The notes below the pieces were generated by a model. That model was not told the DNA's origin. It was given only the letters and a program-made list of their open reading frames with translations, and made no database searches. From contig NZ_VISL01000001.1 of the NCBI RefSeq assembly GCF_007827465.1, forward strand, positions 2,499,001 to 2,563,000: a stretch of DNA of 64,000 nucleotides, written 5' to 3'. Origin of the DNA: Dokdonia sp. Hel_I_53. GTDB taxonomy: Bacteria; Bacteroidota; Bacteroidia; Flavobacteriales; Flavobacteriaceae. The translations under genes were made by a program, and so were the position numbers. Shown piece by piece: positions 17,834 to 26,251 of the stretch (the first letter of the stretch is position 1; each line of letters opens with the position of its first letter).

Positions 17834-18976
17834 TTATCCCTTGATCAAACCTCTAGAGATAACAATCTTTTGTATCTCACTTGTTCCTTCATAAATTTGA
17901 GTGATTTTTGCATCACGCATTAATCGTTCTACGTGGTATTCTTTTACAAAACCGTTTCCACCGTGTATCTGAACAGCTTCCACACTTTGCTCCATTGCTA
18001 CCTTAGAAGCATAAAGTTTTGCCATTGCACTAGATTGATCATAGTTATTTCCTTGGTCTTTATCCCAAGCAGCTTTCATTACTAAGTGACGTGCAGCTTC
18101 AATTTCTACAAACATATCAGCCAGTTTAAAAGCAATTGCTTGGTGATTGCATATTTCTGTGCCGAATGCTTTACGCTCTTTACTATATTTAAGTGCGAGT
18201 TCATAAGCACCAGATGCAATTCCCAAAGCTTGCGCAGCAATCCCAATACGACCTCCAGAAAGTGTTTTCATTGCAAATTTAAATCCAAAACCATCTTCAC
18301 CTATGCGATTCTCTTTAGGAACTTTTACATCATTAAACTGTAAGGTGTGTGTGTCACTACCACGTATGCCAAGTTTATCTTCTTTAGGACCTACTTCAAA
18401 ACCTTCCATCCCTTTCTCAACTATAAAAGCATTGATGCCACGATGTCCTTTTTCTCTATCTGTTTGTGCAATTACTAAATATACATCAGAGCGTCCTCCA
18501 TTTGTGATCCAGTTTTTCGTACCATTAAGTACATAATGATCGCCATTGTCTATCGCAGTAGTAGCCTGCGAAGTCGCGTCAGATCCTGCTTCTGGTTCAG
18601 ATAAACAAAATGCGCCTACCATCTCACCCGTAGCAAGCTTTGTAAGATATTTTTGTTTTTGTTCTTCAGAGCCATAAGATTCTAGGCCGTAGCATACAAG
18701 TGAGTTGTTTACAGAAACAATTACAGAAGCAGAAGCATCCACTTTAGAAAGCTCCTCCATAATAAGTACGTAAGAAATAGCATCCATACCACTACCTCCA
18801 TATTTTGGGTCTACCATGATACCCAAAAAGCCAAGGTCTCCCATTTTACGTACAAGTTCTGAAGGGAATTGTTGTTTTTCATCGCGTTCAATAACGCCAG
18901 GTAATAATTCTGTTTGAGCAAAATCGCGAGCTGCGTCGCGCACCATTATATGTTCTTCTGTTAAGCTAAAATCCAT
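17834..18976 (-). CDS. Acyl-CoA dehydrogenase
   Basis: 380 residues from the ATG at 18976 (MDFSLTEEH). The open frame to 19045 adds residues that do not look like the family and would overlap the promoter box. Family signatures: GAFCLSEPEAGSD near residue 122, GTKNWITNG, and the C-terminal QIHGGNGFVKEY followed by IYEGTSEIQK, where Glu in YEGTSE is the catalytic base of short-chain enzymes. An FAD enzyme that makes trans-2-enoyl-CoA in fatty-acid or branched-chain amino-acid breakdown. It is divergent from anmK. Confidence 0.94.
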   Translation of the reverse strand: MDFSLTEEHIMVRDAARDFAQTELLPGVIERDEKQQFPSELVRKMGDLGFLGIMVDPKYGGSGMDAISYVLIMEELSKVDASASVIVSVNNSLVCYGLESYGSEEQKQKYLTKLATGEMVGAFCLSEPEAGSDATSQATTAIDNGDHYVLNGTKNWITNGGRSDVYLVIAQTDREKGHRGINAFIVEKGMEGFEVGPKEDKLGIRGSDTHTLQFNDVKVPKENRIGEDGFGFKFAMKTLSGGRIGIAAQALGIASGAYELALKYSKERKAFGTEICNHQAIAFKLADMFVEIEAARHLVMKAAWDKDQGNNYDQSSAMAKLYASKVAMEQSVEAVQIHGGNGFVKEYHVERLMRDAKITQIYEGTSEIQKIVISRGLIKG

Positions 18977-19014
18977 TGTGTATGAAGTATTAAGGATTGT
19001 GTAAAAAATCTGTG

Positions 19015-19022
19015 CAAAGATA
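19015..19022 (-). promoter_or_regulatory. Putative -7 box (TATCTTTG) for acyl-CoA dehydrogenase
   Basis: Matches TAnnTTTG on the minus strand, 38 bases before the ATG at 18976. It supports the shorter start. Confidence 0.5.
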
Positions 19023-19058
19023 CTTGTTTCTTGCCTTTTTCTCAATAGATTTAGGGTA

Positions 19059-20114
19059 ATGGAACAAAATAGCTATAACGTTATCGGGGTAATGAGTGGT
19101 ACAAGCCTAGATGGGATAGATTGTGCTTATGTCCAAATCCTAAAAAAGCCACAATATTCTGCACTCATAGATAAGGCGCAGACATACCCATACACTCAAC
19201 AATGGAAAGATAAGTTGAGTGCTGCACATACACTCTCAAAAGAAGATCTAACCCACTTAAATGAGGAGTACACACGCTATTTAGGTGAGGTTATAAATAC
19301 TTTTATTGAAGAATTTAAAATAGAGCATATTGATATAATTTCTTCCCATGGTCACACAATATTACATCAGCCAGAGAGAGGATACACACTTCAAATTGGA
19401 AACCTTCAACAATTGGCTGCTCTTACAAGTCAGAAGGTGGTTTGTGATTTTAGAGTGCAAGATGTTGTATTAGGTGGTCAAGGAGCTCCTTTAGTGCCTA
19501 TAGGTGATGAGTTGTTGTTTAGTCATTACGATTATTGTTTAAATCTAGGAGGCTTTGCAAATGTCTCAACAAAAAGAAAGGATATCAGGATTGCATATGA
19601 TATTTGCCCTGTAAATGTTGTTCTCAATAAGTATGCACAAAAGCTAGATGCAGAGTACGATGATAATGGCGCTTTCGCGAAAGCGGGAGTGGTTCAAAAT
19701 CAATTATTAGAAAAATTAAATAGCCTTGCTTTCTATAATTCTGCTCCCCCTAAATCTCTTGGAATAGAATGGGTACATCAATATGTTTTTCCATTATTAG
19801 ATGCAACCGATCTCACACCCAAGGACTTCCTTGCAACTTTCACAGAGCATATTGCAATCCAGCTTGCTAATCAATTTGAAAAGAATTCTAGCGTTTTTGT
19901 GACTGGCGGTGGGGCATACAATAGCTTTTTATTAGAACGATTATCATTTCATAAAGATGTAACTCTTATCGTGCCAGATGCAAGTATGTTAGAGTTCAAA
20001 GAGGCGCTAATATTTGCATTATTAGGAGTTTTGAGGTTAGATAATAAAGTCAACATACTTTCTTCTGTTACTGGAGCATCTTTAGATCATTGCTCTGGAG
20101 TAATTTACAACTAG
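19059..20114 (+). CDS. anmK: Anhydro-N-acetylmuramic acid kinase
   Basis: 351 residues. The phosphate-binding opening GVMSGTSLDGIDCAYV, the middle segment SSHGHTILHQPE and the C-terminal VTGGGAYNSFLLERL identify AnmK. It hydrolyses and phosphorylates 1,6-anhydro-MurNAc to MurNAc-6-phosphate in cell-wall recycling. An iterated palindrome at 19670-19685 encodes AFAKA, close to the active-site loop region (DDNGAFAKAG). In most AnmK proteins this stretch reads roughly D.xGxxAxxG, so the repeat partly overlaps a conserved position. Confidence 0.93.
   Translation: MEQNSYNVIGVMSGTSLDGIDCAYVQILKKPQYSALIDKAQTYPYTQQWKDKLSAAHTLSKEDLTHLNEEYTRYLGEVINTFIEEFKIEHIDIISSHGHTILHQPERGYTLQIGNLQQLAALTSQKVVCDFRVQDVVLGGQGAPLVPIGDELLFSHYDYCLNLGGFANVSTKRKDIRIAYDICPVNVVLNKYAQKLDAEYDDNGAFAKAGVVQNQLLEKLNSLAFYNSAPPKSLGIEWVHQYVFPLLDATDLTPKDFLATFTEHIAIQLANQFEKNSSVFVTGGGAYNSFLLERLSFHKDVTLIVPDASMLEFKEALIFALLGVLRLDNKVNILSSVTGASLDHCSGVIYN
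19670..19685. repeat. 16-bp iterated palindrome (perfect), inside anmK
   Basis: CGCTTTCGCGAAAGCG; read as AFAKA (context DNGAFAKAGV). Confidence 0.95.
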
Positions 20115-20174
20115 TAAACACGAATGTTCTTTCTTAAAGAATTGTTAAGATATAGAGAAGGGGTAGAGGTTTCT

Positions 20175-20182
20175 TATATTTG
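20175..20182 (+). promoter_or_regulatory. Putative -7 box (TATATTTG) for glutamate dehydrogenase
   Basis: Matches TAnnTTTG and ends 23 bases before the ATG at 20206. It overlaps the GTG at 20182, which argues against that codon as the start. Confidence 0.6.
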
Positions 20183-20205
20183 TGGGATATTCATTAAATA
20201 CACAT

Positions 20206-21432
20206 ATGAGAGCACTTTTACAACGCTACGAAGATAAATCTCCAGAAATAGTTTTTCATTGGAATGACCCAGAAACCGAAGCAGAAGGTTGGGTAGTTAT
20301 TAACTCACTACGCGGCGGTGCTGCAGGTGGTGGGACGCGTATGCGTAAAGGTTTAGATATGAACGAAGTGCTTTCGCTTGCAAAGACAATGGAAGTTAAG
20401 TTTACCGTATCTGGGCCAGCGATAGGAGGTGCAAAATCTGGAATTAATTTTGACCCTAAAGACCCACGTAAAAAGGGAGTTTTAGAAAGATGGTATAAAG
20501 CAGTGTCACCATTATTAAAAAATTATTATGGAACTGGTGGAGATCTAAATGTAGATGAAATACACGAAGTAATCCCAATTACTGAGGAGAGTGGTGTATG
20601 GCATCCTCAAGAGGGTGTTTTTACTGGTCATTTTCAACCTACAGAGGCAGACAAGATAAATAGAATAGGACAGTTGCGTCAAGGTGTGATTAAGGTCATA
20701 GAAAACCCTTTGTTTTCGCCAGATGTCACTCGTAAATATACAGTAGCAGATATGATTACTGGATATGGCGTAGCCGAAGCTGTACGTCATTATTACAATA
20801 TTTATGGGGGAGACGTAAAAGGAAAGCGAGCAGTCGTTCAAGGCTTTGGGAATGTAGGGGCAGCAGCAGCATTTTACCTAGCTCAAATGGGTGCCAAAGT
20901 AGTTGGTATTATTGATATTGTAGGTGGGCTTATTAATGAAGATGGGTTTACATTTGACGAAATACGAGATATGTATCTTTCTAAAACAGGAAATACGATG
21001 AATGAGAAGGATTTAATTCCTTTTGATGAAATGAACGAACGTATTTGGAAACTTAAAACAGAAATTTTTGCACCGTGTGCTGCGTCACGCCTTATAACAG
21101 AAGCACAAATTTCAAGTATGATTGATACTGGTCTAGAAGTTATATCTTGCGGTGCTAATGTACCATTTGCTGACAAAGAAATTTTCTTTGGCCCTATTAT
21201 GGAGCATACAGACGCAAAAGTGAGTCTTATTCCAGATTTTATATCAAACTGTGGTATGGCAAGAGTTTTTGCATATTTTATGGAACGTAAGGTGCAGATG
21301 ACAGATGATGCTATCTTTAATGATACTTCTCAAACCATTCGTAATGCTATTGAAAATACCTATAGCAATAATAGTAGTAAACAAAATATAAGTAAAACCG
21401 CTTTTGAGATTGCTCTAAAAGAATTACTTTAA
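20206..21432 (+). CDS. Glu/Leu/Phe/Val dehydrogenase (glutamate dehydrogenase type)
   Basis: 408 residues from the ATG at 20206; the GTG at 20182 lies inside the promoter box. The N-terminal domain contains the glycine-rich SLRGGAAGGGTRMRKGL and the substrate-lysine region KFTVSGPAIGGAKSGI. The C-terminal Rossmann domain carries the dinucleotide-binding VQGFGNVGAAAAF near residue 215. It catalyses reversible oxidative deamination of an amino acid (most likely glutamate) with NAD(P). The gene is followed by nhaD at 23 bp. Confidence 0.92.
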   Translation: MRALLQRYEDKSPEIVFHWNDPETEAEGWVVINSLRGGAAGGGTRMRKGLDMNEVLSLAKTMEVKFTVSGPAIGGAKSGINFDPKDPRKKGVLERWYKAVSPLLKNYYGTGGDLNVDEIHEVIPITEESGVWHPQEGVFTGHFQPTEADKINRIGQLRQGVIKVIENPLFSPDVTRKYTVADMITGYGVAEAVRHYYNIYGGDVKGKRAVVQGFGNVGAAAAFYLAQMGAKVVGIIDIVGGLINEDGFTFDEIRDMYLSKTGNTMNEKDLIPFDEMNERIWKLKTEIFAPCAASRLITEAQISSMIDTGLEVISCGANVPFADKEIFFGPIMEHTDAKVSLIPDFISNCGMARVFAYFMERKVQMTDDAIFNDTSQTIRNAIENTYSNNSSKQNISKTAFEIALKELL

Positions 21433-21455
21433 TCACAACTAATTAATAGACAATT

Positions 21456-22829
21456 ATGACTTCTGTAATCATCCTGATTTTTATTATAGGATATCTTTCT
21501 ATAACCCTTGAACATCCTCTTAAATTAGACAAAACTGTTCCTGCGCTCATTATGGCGTCACTTATTTGGGCTTTTTTAGCAGTTGGGTTTCACTATGGCT
21601 GGTATGATGTAATTGATACCCATGAACATGCCTGGAGTTACCTTACTGGAGGAGAGGCCGCAGAAGAAGGCTTCGAAAATACATTATTACATCACCTAGG
21701 AAAAACGGCAGAAATCCTAATTTTCCTAATAGGGGCAATGACTATTGTGGAAATTATAGATTTACACCGTGGTTTTGAAGTCTTAAAAGGAGCTGTAAGA
21801 ACACGCAGCAAGAAAAAACTATTATGGATTATAGGTATTCTCGCATTTATATTATCTGCCATAATTGATAACCTTACAGCAACAATTGTATTAATTACTT
21901 TACTTCGTAAGCTTATTGTAAATCGGGATCAGCGTCTTTGGTTTGCGGCTATGGTTGTGATTGCTGCAAATGCAGGTGGAGCTTGGTCTCCTATAGGAGA
22001 TGTAACAACTACTATGCTATGGATCGCAGATAATGTAACTGCTATGAAATTAATAGAATACGTTGTAATACCTTCTGTAATCTGTTTTGCTATTCCTTAT
22101 TTTATAGCGATGTATCTACCAGCATTTAAAGGTGAAATTATAGTTGATACAGAAGAAGATGAAGAGGCAGAAAGATTACTAAGTAGTAAGACAATGTTAT
22201 TTTTAGGACTGGGAATGATTGTATCTGTTCCTATTTTTAAAACATTAACACACCTCCCTCCATATATGGGGATGATGCTTGCTCTAGGGGTGGTTTGGTT
22301 AGTTTCTGAATATATTCATCCAGAAGAAGATTTTACTCAAGAGCGAAAGCATTTATATAGTGCGCATAAAGCGCTATCTCGTATTGAGATTTCAAGTATC
22401 CTATTCTTTCTAGGTATTTTAATGGCCGTTGCTGGTCTTGAAAGTTTGGTATATGGAGTTTCAGAAGCAGGAGATCCAGTAGGTACGTTAAGATACGTTG
22501 CAGAAATTTTAAATGAAGCAATTCCTAATCAAGATATTGTTGTTGTAATTCTTGGGGTTCTTTCGGCTATAATCGATAACGTACCACTCGTTGCAGCCTC
22601 TATGGGAATGTATGAAGCACCTACAGACAGTCTTTTATGGCATTTTATTGCTTACTCAGCAGGTACGGGTGGAAGTATGCTCATAATTGGTTCGGCCGCA
22701 GGTGTTGCTGCTATGGGTATGGAGAAGATAGATTTTATCTGGTACCTAAAGAAAATAACATGGCTAGCATTTATTGGATTTGCTGCAGGGGCATTGGCTT
22801 TTGTACTGCTTACAGGAGGAACAATGTAA
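21456..22829 (+). CDS. nhaD: NhaD-type sodium:proton antiporter
   Basis: 457 residues with about 12 membrane spans. Ion transporter superfamily features are visible: the IDNLTATIVLITLLRK segment near residue 140, AANAGGAWSPIGDVTTTMLW near residue 170, and the mirrored IIDNVPLVAASMGMY with TGGSMLIIGSAAGV in the second half. Expected function is Na+ export in exchange for H+, which fits a marine organism. Same strand as glutamate dehydrogenase and exbB; no terminator is seen between them. Confidence 0.9.
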   Translation: MTSVIILIFIIGYLSITLEHPLKLDKTVPALIMASLIWAFLAVGFHYGWYDVIDTHEHAWSYLTGGEAAEEGFENTLLHHLGKTAEILIFLIGAMTIVEIIDLHRGFEVLKGAVRTRSKKKLLWIIGILAFILSAIIDNLTATIVLITLLRKLIVNRDQRLWFAAMVVIAANAGGAWSPIGDVTTTMLWIADNVTAMKLIEYVVIPSVICFAIPYFIAMYLPAFKGEIIVDTEEDEEAERLLSSKTMLFLGLGMIVSVPIFKTLTHLPPYMGMMLALGVVWLVSEYIHPEEDFTQERKHLYSAHKALSRIEISSILFFLGILMAVAGLESLVYGVSEAGDPVGTLRYVAEILNEAIPNQDIVVVILGVLSAIIDNVPLVAASMGMYEAPTDSLLWHFIAYSAGTGGSMLIIGSAAGVAAMGMEKIDFIWYLKKITWLAFIGFAAGALAFVLLTGGTM

Positions 22830-22893
22830 ATTCTATCTCGTACAATTTTATAAATTAAACATCGTTTCATACTAAAGTCTTAATAAACATAAT

Positions 22894-23598
22894 ATGGTGT
22901 ATAACCTAATTCAACAGGGTTCTCAAGAAGGCGCAGAAATTCTAGCAACTGAAGAGCCAGTAGAACAAACCTTATCTATTATTGATCTACTTCTTACAGG
23001 AGGTACCGCTGGAATTATTATCATTCTGGTTCTCTTCGTATTACTTTTTGTAGCTATCTATATTTATTTTGAACGACTATTTGCAATAAAAGCAGCCTCA
23101 CAAATAGATGGCAATTTTATGAACCAAATTCGAGATAATGTGGCCACAGGCAATATTGAGAGTGCAAAGATTTACTGTGCTCAAACCAATTCTCCAGTCT
23201 CTAGACTTACCGCAAAAGGAATATCTCGTATAGGAAGTCCTTTAGAGGATATAAATACAGCCATTGAAAATCAGGGTAAACTTGAAGTCTATAAATTGGA
23301 GCGTAATGTAAGTGTGCTTGCAACTATTGCTGGAGCAGCACCTATGATAGGTTTCTTAGGAACAGTAATAGGTATGGTACTTGCATTTCACACATTAGCA
23401 ACTAGTTCTGGTCAGGCAGAGATGGGTACACTTGCAGAAGGAATCTACACAGCGATGACTACAACGGTGGCTGGACTCATCGTAGGAATCATCGCTTACA
23501 TGGGCTATAATCACTTAGTAGTACGTACAGATAAGGTGGTTCATTCTATGGAGGCAAATGCAGTTGACTTTCTAGATTTATTAAACGAACCTAGCTAA
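22894..23598 (+). CDS. MotA/TolQ/ExbB proton channel family protein
   Basis: 234 residues with three spans (about 35-60, 145-165 and 185-210). The segment ATIAGAAPMIGFLGTVIGMV followed by GIYTAMTTTVAGLIVGI is the ExbB/TolQ core. Together with the ExbD protein one base downstream it forms a proton-driven motor that energises TonB-type transport or envelope stabilisation. The next gene but one is a TonB-like protein, so this looks like a complete ExbB-ExbD-TonB set. A start at 22894 (ATG) fits. Confidence 0.92.
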   Translation: MVYNLIQQGSQEGAEILATEEPVEQTLSIIDLLLTGGTAGIIIILVLFVLLFVAIYIYFERLFAIKAASQIDGNFMNQIRDNVATGNIESAKIYCAQTNSPVSRLTAKGISRIGSPLEDINTAIENQGKLEVYKLERNVSVLATIAGAAPMIGFLGTVIGMVLAFHTLATSSGQAEMGTLAEGIYTAMTTTVAGLIVGIIAYMGYNHLVVRTDKVVHSMEANAVDFLDLLNEPS

Positions 23599-23599
23599 T

Positions 23600-23992
23600 A
23601 TGAATCTCCGCGGAAGAAATAAAGTAAGCCCAGAGTTCAGTATGAGCAGCATGACAGATATTGTATTTCTGTTATTAGTGTTTTTCCTACTTACATCTCC
23701 TGCCATCACTCCAGATGCTTTAGATTTAATTCTACCAAAAGCAAAAGGAAAGACCAGTAACAAGCAAAATTTATCTGTAAGCATCACTAAAGATTTAGAT
23801 TACTACGTCAATAAAGAACGAGTAAGTGAGAATACTATTGAAAGTACAATCACAAATGCTTTATCTAGCGTAGAAGAACCTACAATCATCTTAAGGGCAG
23901 AAGAAGGTGTTCCTATTGAAAATGCTGTAAAAATCATGGATATTGCAAATCGCAATAAGTACAAAATAGTATTAGCTGTAAGGCCTAATTAA
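23600..23992 (+). CDS. ExbD/TolR family biopolymer transport protein
   Basis: 130 residues: short cytoplasmic N-terminus, one span (about 18-36) and a periplasmic domain. The functional aspartate is seen in SSMTDIVFLLLVFFLL. It begins one base after the exbB stop. It pairs with the upstream channel protein and works at the inner membrane. Confidence 0.92.
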   Translation: MNLRGRNKVSPEFSMSSMTDIVFLLLVFFLLTSPAITPDALDLILPKAKGKTSNKQNLSVSITKDLDYYVNKERVSENTIESTITNALSSVEEPTIILRAEEGVPIENAVKIMDIANRNKYKIVLAVRPN

Positions 23993-24024
23993 TGCAATAA
24001 ATGTGTTGTTAATTTTGGTTTGCT

Positions 24025-24038
24025 CGCTTTCGCTAAAT
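24025..24038. repeat. Possible degraded iterated palindrome
   Basis: CGCTTTCGCTAAAT: left arm intact, centre and right arm changed. Intergenic between exbD and the TonB-like gene. Weak; may be chance. Confidence 0.4.
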
Positions 24039-24120
24039 CATAATTAATTCGCATACTGCATCTTGATTATATAATATGACGACAGTTTATATCGTTTTAT
24101 AACTTTCAATCTTTATCAAA

Positions 24121-24954
24121 TTGCCATATTTAGACACCATACACAAGCGTAAATCATTCACGATAAGCAGCGTTATTATGATGCTTATCTTATTGTTAAT
24201 GTTCTTTGTGGGAATGAATTATATGGATCCACCAGAAGAAGGTGGAATTGCTGTAAATTTTGGAACTTCAAGTGTAGGTTCTGGAGCTATACAACCTATA
24301 AAACAAGTTGCCTCTGCCCCAAAAAATACAGCTCCACAGCCTAAACTTACCCAGACGCAACCTGAAATTAAGGATGAAGTAGTTACTCAAGACATAGAAG
24401 ATGCACCAGTAATAGAGAAAAAGCCAAAAGTAAATCCAAAACCTAAAGTTGAGACGTCAAAAACGAAACCTACAGAAAAGCCAGTAGAAGCAACAAAACC
24501 TGATCCTAAGCCAGACAAATCCACCACCAGCGCACTTGATGCATTAATAAATGGTCCCAAAAAGGATGGGGCCTCTCAATCTGGAGAGGGAAATGATAAT
24601 CAAGCAGGAGATAAGGGAGATCCTAATGGTGACCCTAACGCTTCTAGCTACTATGGAACAGGAAAAGGCCTTGACGGTGATGGTAATTATCAATTAGGAG
24701 GTCGTAAAGCATTAGGTAAACCTAAGCGCCAACAAGAATGTAACGAGGCAGGGATAGTTGTGGTGAGTATAGAAGTAGATCGCTCTGGGAAAGTTATTAA
24801 AGCTACCCCTGGAGTAAGGGGGACTACAAATAATACTCGTTGCTTGCTAGAACCTGCAAAGGCAGCTGCGCTAGCCACAAAGTTTAATAGTGATAGCAAT
24901 GCGCCTTCAAAACAAATAGGGAAGATAGTATACCGTTTTAGTCTTTCAGATTAA
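24121..24954 (+). CDS. TonB-like energy transducer, TTG start
   Basis: 277 residues from a TTG at 24121; no ATG is available before the membrane anchor. One N-terminal span (about 14-34) is followed by MDPPEEGGIAVNFGTSSVGSG, a low-complexity Lys/Pro/Thr-rich periplasmic linker (about 60-145), a Gly/Asp-rich patch and a C-terminal domain (about 195-277) of TonB/TolA-like type with two cysteines. It is 128 bp downstream of exbD and probably couples that motor to outer-membrane receptors. The exact class is inferred from architecture and position. Confidence 0.82.
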   Translation: MPYLDTIHKRKSFTISSVIMMLILLLMFFVGMNYMDPPEEGGIAVNFGTSSVGSGAIQPIKQVASAPKNTAPQPKLTQTQPEIKDEVVTQDIEDAPVIEKKPKVNPKPKVETSKTKPTEKPVEATKPDPKPDKSTTSALDALINGPKKDGASQSGEGNDNQAGDKGDPNGDPNASSYYGTGKGLDGDGNYQLGGRKALGKPKRQQECNEAGIVVVSIEVDRSGKVIKATPGVRGTTNNTRCLLEPAKAAALATKFNSDSNAPSKQIGKIVYRFSLSD

Positions 24955-25032
24955 GAGCTACTTTTTGTAATCATTTACTTTTTGAGTAACATCTAGCCTA
25001 TTTTTATATCGTAACCTCAAATTCTATAAGTT

Positions 25033-26250
25033 ATCAAGTACCAAGAAATCTTACATTGGCTTTTCTCACAACTACCTATGTATCAGCGAGAGGGAGCAGC
25101 GGCTTACAAATCAGATTTGAATAATATCAAATTGCTTTCAGCATATTTGAAAAATCCACACATTAAATTTAAATCAGTTCATGTTGCAGGAACAAACGGT
25201 AAGGGCTCTACAAGTCACATGATGGCATCTGTCTTGCAAGAGGCTGGTTATAAAGTAGGATTGTACACATCTCCACATCTCAAAGACTTTAGAGAACGCA
25301 TCAAAGTAAATGGAGAGATGATCGAACAGCAATTTGTTGTTGACTTTGTTTCTGAAAACAAAACTTTTTTTGAAACAAATAAATTATCATTTTTTGAAAT
25401 GACAGTAGGAATGGCGTTTTTATACTTTGCTGTTAAAAAAGTGGACATTGCTATCATTGAAGTGGGGTTAGGTGGGAGGTTAGATGCAACAAATATTATT
25501 ACACCTCTTTTGTCTATTATTACTAATATAGGCAAAGATCACACGCAATTTTTAGGGGAAACGCTTCCTGAAATAGCCTTGGAGAAGGGAGGGGTTATTA
25601 AGGAAGGTGTACCTATTGTGATAGGCGAATACCATCCTGATACGGAAGAGGTTTTTGAAACGCTTTCGCGAAAGCGTAATGCGCCCCTATATAAAGCTTA
25701 CGAATTTGACCTTATGCCAATGAAGTCTGATCTCACAGGAAACTACCAAGAGCTAAATATAAGAACAGTACAAACAGCCTTCTCCGTATTACAAGGGAAA
25801 GAGTTTCATGTGGGTATACAACATATAGCAAAAGGATTGTGTGCTGTTGTAAAGAATACTGGCTTGCTAGGGAGATGGCAAACACTCCAACAATCACCAA
25901 AGATAATTTGTGACACAGCACATAATAAAGAGGGGTTGTCATTCGTAATGGATCAACTTACTCGCGAGAAATTTAATAAAATTCACATCGTATTGGGAGT
26001 TGTCTCAGATAAGGACCTCAATACTATATTGCCGTTATTTCCAACCTATGCAAATTATTATTTTTGTAAACCAGCTGTGCCTAGAGGGATGGATGTTCAC
26101 ATCCTGCAAAAGGCAGCTCAAGATCACTTATTGACCGGTGAGTCATATCTAAGTGTTCATGATGCGTTAGAGGCAGCAAAAGAAAGTGCAGGAACTAAAG
26201 ATTTAATTTTTATAGGAGGGAGTACTTTTGTTGTGGCAGAGGTAGTATAG
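25033..26250 (+). CDS. folC: Folylpolyglutamate/dihydrofolate synthase, apparent ATC start
   Basis: The first conventional ATG is at 25078 (390 residues), but family-like sequence continues upstream in frame: IKYQEILHWLFSQLP directly precedes MYQRE, and the frame closes at a TAA at 25027. No ATG, GTG or TTG lies between, so an ATC at 25033 is the likely start (405 residues). ATP-binding loop VAGTNGKGSTSHMMASV, then YTSPHLKDFRERI and GLGGRLDATN identify FolC, a Mur-ligase-type enzyme that adds glutamate to folates. A palindrome copy (25661-25676) encodes LSRKR. It converges with the PBP1A gene, one base away. Confidence 0.9.
   Translation: MKYQEILHWLFSQLPMYQREGAAAYKSDLNNIKLLSAYLKNPHIKFKSVHVAGTNGKGSTSHMMASVLQEAGYKVGLYTSPHLKDFRERIKVNGEMIEQQFVVDFVSENKTFFETNKLSFFEMTVGMAFLYFAVKKVDIAIIEVGLGGRLDATNIITPLLSIITNIGKDHTQFLGETLPEIALEKGGVIKEGVPIVIGEYHPDTEEVFETLSRKRNAPLYKAYEFDLMPMKSDLTGNYQELNIRTVQTAFSVLQGKEFHVGIQHIAKGLCAVVKNTGLLGRWQTLQQSPKIICDTAHNKEGLSFVMDQLTREKFNKIHIVLGVVSDKDLNTILPLFPTYANYYFCKPAVPRGMDVHILQKAAQDHLLTGESYLSVHDALEAAKESAGTKDLIFIGGSTFVVAEVV
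25661..25676. repeat. 16-bp iterated palindrome (perfect), inside folC
   Basis: CGCTTTCGCGAAAGCG; read as LSRKR (context FETLSRKRNA). Confidence 0.95.
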
Positions 26251-26251
26251 G

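Noticed and set aside
22338..22352. GAGCGAAAGCAT in nhaD, similar to a half palindrome
   Set aside because: Only an eight-base match to one arm and no centre CGCG; expected by chance.
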